Positions 1 through 5,316 of a DNA stretch of 8,950 nucleotides are shown piece after piece. The stretch lies in contig DATFNV010000670.1 in assembly GCA_035266225.1 (NCBI GenBank), positions 1 to 8,950 of the forward strand. Reading direction: 5' to 3'. Numbering within the stretch: position 1 is the first letter of the stretch; each line of letters opens with the position of its first letter. Origin of the DNA: DATFNV01 sp035266225 (lineage in GTDB: Bacteria > Planctomycetota > Planctomycetia > Gemmatales > Gemmataceae). The notes beneath the pieces were generated by a model that saw only the letters and a program-made list of their open reading frames with translations, had not been told where the DNA came from and did not search any database. A program made the translations under genes and the position numbers.

Positions 1-299
1 TTCTCGGTGACGGTGCCGGTCACCTTGCCCTTCTTGGCCTCCTTGCAGATCGTCTTGTGGTTCTCCTTGTCGCTGTCCGTGTCGAAGTAGAAGATCGAGT
101 CTTCCTTGTCCGTGTCCTTGATCTTGCCCTTGACGACGGTCGCGCACTTCGACTGGCCTTCGACCTTCAGATCACACTTGGCGCAGGTGATCGAGCCGGT
201 GACCGTGACTTCCTTCTTCTCTTTCTCCTCGGCGGTCACGCTCAGCGTCAGGGCGAAGACGATCGCCACGCCGAGCAGCATCGACAGAGCAGTTCTCAT
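1..299 (-). CDS. Small secreted Cys-rich protein, DUF6370-like (C-terminus outside window)
   Basis: Translation from the ATG at 299 gives 99 residues before the gene leaves the window. Residues 1-23 look like a Sec signal peptide: MRT, then a hydrophobic stretch (LSMLLGVAIVFALTLSV) and a TA|EE cleavage-type site. The mature part is highly charged. It has a CAKC motif at residues 39-42, further cysteines at 52 and 85, and ends in VTGTVTE. This Cys spacing followed by a VTGTV strand matches my memory of the small planctomycete exported proteins classed as DUF6370, whose function is unknown. The cysteines could bind metal or form disulfides; that is inference. The start is well supported: AAGGGAGG (306-313, minus strand) lies 6 nt upstream, with a promoter further up. 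It is transcribed away from the arg cluster. Confidence 0.82.
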   Translation of the reverse strand, partial: MRTALSMLLGVAIVFALTLSVTAEEKEKKEVTVTGSITCAKCDLKVEGQSKCATVVKGKIKDTDKEDSIFYFDTDSDKENHKTICKEAKKGKVTGTVTE

Positions 300-305
300 G
301 TGCAG

Positions 306-313
306 CCTCCCTT
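306..313 (-). promoter_or_regulatory. Shine-Dalgarno site of the secreted Cys-rich protein
   Basis: Read on the minus strand this is AAGGGAGG, 6 nt before the ATG at 299. It is the strongest ribosome binding site at the left edge and fixes the start of the minus-strand gene. Confidence 0.75.
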
Positions 314-362
314 GTGTGTCTCTCCGTCCCCCGGTGTACGGACCGAAGGCAACGTAAGGGGG

Positions 363-391
363 AGTATATTCCGGCGCCGGCGGGTAAGCAA
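363..391 (-). promoter_or_regulatory. Sigma-70-type promoter of the minus-strand secreted-protein gene
   Basis: On the minus strand, TTGCTT (386-391) is followed after 17 bp by TATACT (363-368), a near-consensus -35/-10 pair at ideal spacing. Transcription would begin near 355 and leave a leader of about 55 nt before the ATG at 299. The spacer contains the 10-bp palindrome CCGGCGCCGG (371-380), a possible operator, although GC-rich palindromes are common in such DNA. Found by eye, not tested. Confidence 0.55.
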
Positions 392-442
392 CAGGCTATT
401 TCGCACGGCGAGGCACTTCGCTCCGCGGCCGGGCATTCGCCA

Positions 443-470
443 TTGACGGCAATGCCACCGCGCCTACAAT
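443..470 (+). promoter_or_regulatory. Sigma-70-type promoter of the argB-argD-argF cluster
   Basis: TTGACG (443-448) and TACAAT (465-470) are separated by 16 bp. Each is one mismatch from the E. coli consensus, and they stand out in DNA this GC-rich. The predicted start of transcription is near 476-478, giving a leader of about 80 nt ahead of argB that is filled by the structured element at 481-537. It is divergent from, and about 50 bp away from, the promoter of the minus-strand gene. I see no E. coli-style ARG box. Confidence 0.6.
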
Positions 471-480
471 CAACTCTTCT

Positions 481-537
481 CTTCAGGGTGATCACCAGGG
501 CGTAACCACGGTTGTCGCAACCGTGGACCCTGTGAAG
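481..537 (+). promoter_or_regulatory. Structured 5' leader of the arg operon (stem-loop)
   Basis: A perfect 9-bp inverted repeat with a 3-nt loop, CCACGGTTG-TCG-CAACCGTGG, spans 506-526. An outer stem can add CTTC and AGGGT (481-489) pairing with ACCCT (527-531) and GAAG (534-537), with GT bulged out at 532-533. The 5' side also holds the perfect palindrome GGTGATCACC (487-496), which shares bases 487-489 with the outer stem, so the two folds compete. There is no U-tract after the hairpin, so it is not a classic intrinsic terminator. It sits between the predicted start of transcription and argB and could act as a leader switch or an operator. That role is inference. Confidence 0.5.
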
Positions 538-556
538 AACAGCAGCGCCGGGACCG

Positions 557-1438
557 ATGAACGACGCCATCCGCAAAGCCGACGTCCTGATCGAAGCCCT
601 CAGCTACATCCGCACCTTCCGCGACAAGCTGACGGTCATCAAGCTGGGCGGCAGCGCCATGGAGGACGCCGACGCCTTGCGGGCCACCCTGCAAGACGTC
701 GTCTTCATGGAGACGGTCGGCTTGCGCCCCGTCCTCGTTCACGGCGGCGGCAAGCCGATCGACCGGGCCATGGCGGCCGCCGGCCTCGAGCCGCGCAAGG
801 TCCAGGGCCGCCGCTTCACCGACGGCGCCACCCTCGATATCGTCGTCCGCGTCCTGCGCGACGAGGTCAACGCCGGCGTCGTCCGCGGCATCCGCGACCT
901 GGGCGGCCGGGCCGTCGGCCTGCACACCGGCCCCTTGCAGTGCCTCTTCGGCGAGCAGTTGCTGCTGCCCGGCACGGACGGACGGCCCATCGACCTCGGA
1001 CGGGTCGGCCGGGTGACGCGCGTGGATCGGCCGCTCATCGAGGACTTCTGCAAGGCCGGCGTCGTCCCCGTCATCCCGTCGATCGCCCTGGACGACGCGG
1101 GCGGCTGGCTGAACGTCAACGCCGACACCGCGGCCGCCGCCGTGGCCGCCCATTTGCAGGTCGAGAAGCTCGTTTTCCTCTCCGACACGCCCGGCATCCT
1201 GCACGACCTCCGCGACGAGGAGTCGCTGGTCCGCAGCCTCGACGCGGCCGGCTGCCGCGACCTGATCGGCCGCGGCGTCATCGACACCGGCATGATCCCC
1301 AAGGTGGAGGCCTGCCTGGACAGCCTCCGCGCCGGCGTCAAGAAGACGCACATGATCGACGGCCGACTCAGGCATTCGCTCCTCCTCGAAATCTACACCG
1401 ACCGCGGCGTGGGGACGGAAATCGTACTCGCTCATTGA
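557..1438 (+). CDS. argB: Acetylglutamate kinase
   Basis: This 293-aa enzyme of the amino-acid kinase fold phosphorylates N-acetyl-L-glutamate with ATP, the second step of arginine synthesis in the cytoplasm. Visible motifs are VIKLGGS (27-33, with the phosphate-contacting lysine K29), VHGGGK (61-66), the NADTAAAAVAAHL segment for substrate and nucleotide binding, and LSDTPGI. The C-terminal part has GMIPKVEACLDSLRAGV and DGRLRHSLLLEIYTDRGVGT. About 25 residues precede the first strand (IRKADVLIEALSYIRTFRDK). This N-terminal helix is the hallmark of the hexameric, arginine-inhibited enzymes (Thermotoga, Pseudomonas) and is absent from the shorter E. coli protein, so feedback inhibition by arginine is likely. 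The start has only a weak GGGA (550-553) upstream but gives the family's expected N-terminus. It is the first gene of the cluster. Confidence 0.97.
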   Translation: MNDAIRKADVLIEALSYIRTFRDKLTVIKLGGSAMEDADALRATLQDVVFMETVGLRPVLVHGGGKPIDRAMAAAGLEPRKVQGRRFTDGATLDIVVRVLRDEVNAGVVRGIRDLGGRAVGLHTGPLQCLFGEQLLLPGTDGRPIDLGRVGRVTRVDRPLIEDFCKAGVVPVIPSIALDDAGGWLNVNADTAAAAVAAHLQVEKLVFLSDTPGILHDLRDEESLVRSLDAAGCRDLIGRGVIDTGMIPKVEACLDSLRAGVKKTHMIDGRLRHSLLLEIYTDRGVGTEIVLAH

Positions 1439-1520
1439 TCCTGTGCCCGTGCCCGTGCCCGTGCCCGTGCCCGATCTGGGGAACCGGGCACGGGCACGGG
1501 CACGGGCACGGGCACGGGAT
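1438..1520. repeat. Giant hexamer hairpin: (GTGCCC)x5 facing (GGGCAC)x5
   Basis: Five direct GTGCCC units (1443-1472) face five direct GGGCAC units (1486-1515). With one extra G-C pair they make a 31-bp perfect stem (1443-1473 with 1485-1515) closing an 11-nt loop (1474-1484). Outward pairing continues through one G-U wobble (1442/1516) and four more pairs to 1438/1520, for 36 bp in RNA. It starts at the last base of the argB stop codon and ends 7 nt before the argD ATG, so it fills the whole spacer. The only Shine-Dalgarno-like sequence for argD, GGGA (1516-1519), lies in the base of the stem. No U-run follows, so an intrinsic terminator is unlikely. Confidence 0.95.
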
Positions 1521-1527
1521 TCTCACC

Positions 1528-2721
1528 ATGACTTCCCAGACCATCATCGACCTGTTCAAGAAATGGGTCATCGGCAACTACACGCGCTACCCGGTCTGCC
1601 TGGTGCGCGGCGAGGGGTCGCGCGTCTGGGACGCGGAGGGCAACCGTTACCTCGACCTCTTCCCCGGCTGGGGCTGCGACATCCTCGGCCACTGCCCGCC
1701 GCGCGTCGTCGAGGCGGTGCGCGAGCAGGTCGGCGAACTCATCCACGTCCCGAACACCTGGTACACCGAGGCGCAGGGGCTGCTGGCCCAGGCGCTGGGC
1801 GAGCGCAGCGGCATCGACGGGCAGTCCTTCTTCTGCAACAGCGGCACCGAGGCGGTGGAGGCGGCGATCAAGCTGGCCCGGCTCAACGGCAAGCCGGATC
1901 GCCGCTACAAGATCGTCACCATGTTCAACAGTTTCCACGGCCGGACGCTCGGCGCCCTCAGCGCCACCGGACAGCCGAAGTACCACCAGGGCCTGGAGCC
2001 GCTGCTGGCCGGCTTCGCCTACGCCCCCTTCGGCGACCTCGACGCGACGGCGAAGCTCATCGATGGCGAAACATGTGCCATCCTGTTAGAGCCGATCCAG
2101 GGCGAGGGCGGTATCAACTTGCCGCCCCCCGGCTACCTTGAAGGGCTGCGCGAGCTGGCCGACAAGCACCGGCTGATGCTCATCTTCGACGAGGTGCAGG
2201 CGGGCATGGGTCGCACCGGCAAGTGGTTCGGCCACCAGCACTGGCCGGTTAAGCCGGACGCGATGACCCTGGCGAAGGCGCTGGCCGGCGGCCTGGCGAT
2301 GGGCGGCCTGGTCGCCCGCCCGGAGGTGGCCGAGAAACTGCGGCCCGGCACGCACGCCGCCACCTTCGGCGGCAACCCCATCGCCTGCCGCGCCGCCCTG
2401 GCGACCATCGAAACCATTGAGGCCGACGGCCTCCTGGCCCGTGGCCTCGCCATCGGCGAAGCGTTTCGGCACCGCTTCGAGGCGCTGCGGGCGCGCTGCC
2501 CGCTGATCGTGGACGTCCGCACCCGCGGGACGATGATCGGCGTCGAGCTGGCGACCGACGGCGTGCCGGTCGTCAACGCCTGCCTGCGGCGTCGGCTGCT
2601 CATCAACTGCACGCACGGCACGGTCCTGCGCCTGCTGCCGGCGCTGACGCTGACCGACGCCGAACTGGACGAGGGCTGCGGCATCCTCGAAGAGGTGCTG
2701 CTGGCGCACAAGCCGCACTAA
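1528..2721 (+). CDS. argD: Acetylornithine aminotransferase (class III PLP aminotransferase)
   Basis: This 397-aa class III (fold type I) PLP enzyme converts N-acetylglutamate semialdehyde and glutamate to N-acetylornithine. Motifs seen are NSGTEAVEAAIKLAR (S105-G-T-E for PLP phosphate binding), FHGRT (136-140), LLEPIQGEGG, the cofactor-contacting DEVQ (221-224) with GMGRTGK following, and TLAKAL with the Schiff-base lysine at K250. The length matches the ArgD family. Its place between argB and argF supports acetylornithine rather than another omega-aminotransferase specificity; activity on succinyl-diaminopimelate as well is possible, as in E. coli ArgD. The frame is open far upstream across argB, but the ATG at 1528 gives the normal N-terminus and follows GGGA by 8 nt. 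That site is embedded in the hexamer hairpin, so translation may depend on the hairpin being unfolded. Confidence 0.95.
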   Translation: MTSQTIIDLFKKWVIGNYTRYPVCLVRGEGSRVWDAEGNRYLDLFPGWGCDILGHCPPRVVEAVREQVGELIHVPNTWYTEAQGLLAQALGERSGIDGQSFFCNSGTEAVEAAIKLARLNGKPDRRYKIVTMFNSFHGRTLGALSATGQPKYHQGLEPLLAGFAYAPFGDLDATAKLIDGETCAILLEPIQGEGGINLPPPGYLEGLRELADKHRLMLIFDEVQAGMGRTGKWFGHQHWPVKPDAMTLAKALAGGLAMGGLVARPEVAEKLRPGTHAATFGGNPIACRAALATIETIEADGLLARGLAIGEAFRHRFEALRARCPLIVDVRTRGTMIGVELATDGVPVVNACLRRRLLINCTHGTVLRLLPALTLTDAELDEGCGILEEVLLAHKPH

Positions 2722-2723
2722 GT

Positions 2724-2773
2724 GTTTAGCGGCGGGTCGCAGACCCGCGCGGGTCTGCGACCCGCCGCTAAAC
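2724..2773. repeat. 50-bp perfect palindrome in the argD-argF spacer
   Basis: Two 25-nt arms (2724-2748 and 2749-2773) are exact reverse complements with no loop bases. Each arm is itself a small hairpin: GCGGGTC-GCA-GACCCGC (2732-2748) and GCGGGTC-TGC-GACCCGC (2749-2765). The element can therefore fold as one 25-bp stem or as two 7-bp hairpins side by side. It begins 2 bp after the argD stop codon. There is no U-tract, so it does not look like an intrinsic terminator. The form resembles a REP or palindromic mobile unit, and from memory similar sequences recur in Gemmata-like genomes; that recurrence needs a search. Confidence 0.93.
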
Positions 2774-2813
2774 GGCACCGCCTGATAACGACAACTGACC
2801 TCCGGTTATTGCC

Positions 2814-3725
2814 ATGCGACACCTGATCGACCTGCTGGACCTGAGCGCGGACGAGATCACCCATCTGCTCGACGAGGCGGCGAGTCTGAAGGCGGCCCGC
2901 CAGCGCGGCGAGTACGTCCCGATCCTGCCGGGGCGCGTCCTCGGTTTGATCTTCGAGAAGCCGTCGCTGCGCACTCGCGTCAGCTTCGAGACGGCGATGG
3001 CCCAACTCGGCGGCGTGAGCGTCTTCCAGGGCGGCAAGGAATGCGGCCTAGGGTCGCGCGAGTCGGTGCCCGACTTCGCCCGCGTCATGAGCCAGTACGT
3101 CGATACCGTGGTGCTGCGCGTCTACAAGCACGCGACGGTCGAGGAGTTCGCGCGCTACTCGACGTGTCCGGTCATCAACGGCCTGTCGGACTACTGCCAC
3201 CCGTGCCAGGCGCTGGGCGATCTGCTGACGGTGCGCGAGCTGTTCGGCGCCGTGGCTGGCCGGACGGTGGTGTTCGTCGGCGACGGGAACAACGTGGCCC
3301 GCTCGCTGGCAGTCGGCTGCGGCAAGCTCGGGGCGCGCTTCGTGCTGGCGGCGCCGGACGGCTACCACTTCGACGAGGACTTCCTGCGAACCTACAAGGC
3401 GAAGGTGACGGGCGGCGAGTTGGTCCAGAACGGTGACGCCCGCCACTCGGTTGGCGATGCGGACGTGATCTACACCGACGTGTGGACCAGCATGGGGCAG
3501 GAGGAGGAGCGCGAGCGGCGGAACGCCCACTTCGGCCCGTACCAGGTGAACGAGTCGCTGCTGGCGCTGGCGCCGGCGCACGCCCGGGTGATGCACTGCC
3601 TGCCGGCGCACCGCGGCGAGGAGGTGACGGACGGCGTGATGGACGGCAAGCAGAGCGTGGTGTTCCAGCAGGCCGGCAACCGGCTGCATGCGCAGAAGGC
3701 ACTCTTGAAGTGGCTGATGACGTGA
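2814..3725 (+). CDS. argF: Ornithine carbamoyltransferase
   Basis: This 303-aa transcarbamoylase joins carbamoyl phosphate and ornithine to give citrulline. Family signatures are in order: FEKPSLRTRVSFE, whose SLRTR (51-55) is the carbamoyl-phosphate loop; HPCQALGD (from H129); the ornithine-side DVWTSMG (222-228); and HCLPAHRGEEV (261-271) with the catalytic-type cysteine C262. HCLPxH and SMG together favour an ornithine rather than an aspartate or N-acetylornithine carbamoyltransferase. The length is normal for the family. No good Shine-Dalgarno sequence is visible before the ATG, but the N-terminus fits the family and the nearby upstream palindrome limits alternatives. It is third in the arg cluster, and the next gene starts 7 bp after its stop. 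Confidence 0.96.
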   Translation: MRHLIDLLDLSADEITHLLDEAASLKAARQRGEYVPILPGRVLGLIFEKPSLRTRVSFETAMAQLGGVSVFQGGKECGLGSRESVPDFARVMSQYVDTVVLRVYKHATVEEFARYSTCPVINGLSDYCHPCQALGDLLTVRELFGAVAGRTVVFVGDGNNVARSLAVGCGKLGARFVLAAPDGYHFDEDFLRTYKAKVTGGELVQNGDARHSVGDADVIYTDVWTSMGQEEERERRNAHFGPYQVNESLLALAPAHARVMHCLPAHRGEEVTDGVMDGKQSVVFQQAGNRLHAQKALLKWLMT

Positions 3726-3732
3726 GGCGCTC

Positions 3733-4068
3733 ATGTCACCATTCCGCGTTAACCTCGGCGGGGAAGGCGAAGTCCCCGGCGTGCTGAATCAGCAAGGTCG
3801 GTGGGTCTTGACACGGGGGTGGCGATCCAGCGAGACGATCCAGACCTTCAAACAATTGGTCGATGCCGGCTACCGCTTCTTGATTTGCGATAACCTCGAT
3901 CTGCCGCTGCCCGACGAATGCTGCGACGAAGTTCTCACGAACAACGTCCCTCCGTTCGACTCGGTGACGCATTGGGGCCCCACTATCCAAACTAGCGAGG
4001 TTCGGCGTATCCTGAAGAGTGGTGGGCGATGGATTGATAACGGCGATGTTCACTACGTGAAGCCATGA
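3733..4068 (+). CDS. Compact SAM-methyltransferase-like protein, 111 aa
   Basis: The protein has pieces of a class I SAM-dependent methyltransferase in the right order. NLGGEGEVPGVLNQQ (7-21) sits where the glycine-rich SAM loop would be. LPLPDECCDEVLTNN (57-71) resembles the LPFPDxSFDxV motif after the acidic loop. EVRRILKSGGRW (89-100) is the familiar ExxRVLKPGG segment. At 111 aa it is about half the size of a full Rossmann methyltransferase, so catalysis is uncertain. From memory, similar compact domains occur at the C-termini of RHS/polymorphic toxin proteins, so this could be an orphan effector-type domain; that is inference. GAGG (3724-3727) overlaps the argF stop and lies 5 nt before the ATG. 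By my hand count 34 of 111 sense codons end in A or T, far more than in argF. Its stop overlaps the next start (ATGA). Confidence 0.8.
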   Translation: MSPFRVNLGGEGEVPGVLNQQGRWVLTRGWRSSETIQTFKQLVDAGYRFLICDNLDLPLPDECCDEVLTNNVPPFDSVTHWGPTIQTSEVRRILKSGGRWIDNGDVHYVKP

Positions 4069-4544
4069 ATGCGTTCTTCGCGCTTTTCGAGCGGAAAAGC
4101 TCCTCCCCCGAGCCCGGCTGGGCAGATCGTGAGTTCCCTGCCATCGTGGCCGAGAGTCCGCTGCACCTGTGGCGGCCTGGCGACCCGATCATTGGGCGGG
4201 GCTCCCGGCTGCTCGTCGGCGTCGCGACGTGGTCGGGCTACGACATGCGGCTCCTGGATGTACTGGCGGAATCTCTCCGCGGGGGGGGCGCGAGTCAACC
4301 GCTGGTCGAGGTCTTCAACACCGCAGAGTGCCTGCGGCGGCGAGATTTCAAGAAGTACGTCCCCAGAAATCACCCTGTATTCCACACCCCGCTTGTCGGC
4401 ATTTGGCAAGACGGCGAGTTGATTTGGTCCGGGGAAGGCCATGAGGCCCGCGAAGAGGTGGCACGCCGTTTTCATTCCGGGTCAGCGGAGATTGTCGCCT
4501 ATGTTCAGGATTGGATAAAGGCCCGACGAGCGGGGAGGGCGTGA
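4065..4544 (+). CDS. Thioredoxin-fold-like protein without redox cysteines, 159 aa
   Basis: No family is recognised with certainty. The middle of the protein follows a thioredoxin pattern: a hydrophobic strand LLVGVATWSGYDM (49-61), in which WSGYDM lines up with WCGPCK; a second strand LVEVFNTAECL (80-90); a T-P pair (108-109) at the usual cis-proline place; and a beta-hairpin VGIWQDGELIWSGEG (111-125) before a C-terminal helix. Both CxxC cysteines are replaced (S57, D60) and the only cysteine is C89, so thiol-disulfide chemistry is not expected. The N-terminal 45 residues are extra. There is no signal peptide or membrane segment, so it is probably cytoplasmic. The start overlaps the preceding stop as ATGA, which points to translational coupling with the methyltransferase-like protein. 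A binding, adaptor or immunity role is speculative. Confidence 0.75.
   Translation: MNAFFALFERKSSSPEPGWADREFPAIVAESPLHLWRPGDPIIGRGSRLLVGVATWSGYDMRLLDVLAESLRGGGASQPLVEVFNTAECLRRRDFKKYVPRNHPVFHTPLVGIWQDGELIWSGEGHEAREEVARRFHSGSAEIVAYVQDWIKARRAGRA
4532..4539 (+). promoter_or_regulatory. Shine-Dalgarno site that sets the rph start
   Basis: GGGGAGGG lies 7 nt before the ATG at 4547 and inside the end of the preceding gene. It supports 4547 over the in-frame ATG at 4511, which would add 12 residues that RNase PH proteins lack. Confidence 0.75.
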
Positions 4545-4546
4545 CC

Positions 4547-5281
4547 ATGTCGTCCGGACGTCATGACAGCCGCCGGCCCGACCAACTCCGCCCCCTGACG
4601 TTCCAGCGCCGCTACACCGGCCGCGCCCCGGGCAGCGTCCTCGTCCGCATGGGGCGCACCACCGTCCTCTGCACCTGCTCCGTCGAATTGGCCGTGCCTC
4701 CTTTCCTCGTCGGCAGCGGCAAGGGCTGGCTCACGGCCGAATACAACATGCTCCCCGGCAGCACCAGCCCGCGCAAGCCGCGCGACCGCACCGGCAAGAT
4801 CGACGGCCGCAGCGTCGAGATCCAGCGCCTCATCGGCCGCAGTCTCCGTGCCGTCACCGACCTGGCCCGCCTCGGCGAGCGCACCCTCTGGATCGACTGT
4901 GACGTCCTGGAGGCCGACGGCGGCACCCGCACCGCTTCGATCGACGGCGCCTACGTCGCCCTCGTCGATGCCCTCACCGCCCACCGCGAAGCGCTCGGCC
5001 CGGCGTCGGGCATCGTGCGCGGCAGCGTGGCCGCGGTCAGCGTCGGCCTGCTCGACGGCGCCGAGTTACTCGACCTCGATTACGTCGAGGACAAGGACGC
5101 CGACGTCGATTTGAACCTGGTGATGACCGGCGGCGGCGACATCATTGAGGTGCAGGCCGGCGGCGAAGAGGCGACCTTCCGCCGCGACCAGCTCGACCGC
5201 CTCCTCGAACTCGGCAAGCTGGGCATCGACGCCGTCACCCGCGGCCAGCGCGAGGCGCTCGGCTCGGACTGGCCGGCCTGA
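4547..5281 (+). CDS. rph: Ribonuclease PH
   Basis: This 244-aa phosphate-dependent 3'-to-5' exoribonuclease trims tRNA 3' ends and normally acts as a hexameric ring. Conserved segments seen are RPDQLRPL (10-17), VPPFLVGSGKGWLTAEYNML (50-69), GRSVEIQRLIGRSLRA (87-102), LGERTLWIDCDVLEADGGTR (109-128) with the GGTRT phosphate-binding motif at 125-129, and DYVEDKDADVD (178-188) carrying the metal-binding aspartates. The length is normal and the protein looks intact. The start at 4547 is chosen from the strong Shine-Dalgarno sequence and because it gives the usual short N-terminus. It begins 2 bp after the stop of the thioredoxin-like gene, so it is probably expressed with the cluster. An rdgB-type NTP pyrophosphatase, often found after rph, is absent here. 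Confidence 0.97.
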   Translation: MSSGRHDSRRPDQLRPLTFQRRYTGRAPGSVLVRMGRTTVLCTCSVELAVPPFLVGSGKGWLTAEYNMLPGSTSPRKPRDRTGKIDGRSVEIQRLIGRSLRAVTDLARLGERTLWIDCDVLEADGGTRTASIDGAYVALVDALTAHREALGPASGIVRGSVAAVSVGLLDGAELLDLDYVEDKDADVDLNLVMTGGGDIIEVQAGGEEATFRRDQLDRLLELGKLGIDAVTRGQREALGSDWPA

Positions 5282-5316
5282 TCCTCGTTCTCTCGGTTAC
5301 GGAGGACCGCTCCGCC

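Noticed and set aside
470..1435. Long minus-strand open frame (321 codons) opposite argB
   Set aside because: It mirrors the argB codons and encodes a low-complexity Asp/Ala/Gly/Val-rich protein, the usual result of strong GC3 bias. argB itself has clear family motifs.
1443..1515. Repeated units suggesting a small CRISPR array
   Set aside because: The units are contiguous hexamers without spacers and are arranged as one inverted repeat, so it is a hairpin and not an array.
523..1527. In-frame upstream extension of argD across argB (open from 523)
   Set aside because: The extension translates to Arg/Pro-rich sequence and Cys-Pro and Gly-His repeats from the hexamer hairpin. ArgD homologues start at the position of the ATG at 1528.
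2724..2773. Intrinsic terminator after argD
   Set aside because: The stem is strong but no T-run follows on either side, and argF continues the same pathway on the same strand.
4511..4546. Longer rph start at the ATG at 4511
   Set aside because: It would add 12 residues not seen in RNase PH and overlap the preceding gene by 34 bp. GGGGAGGG is placed correctly for 4547.
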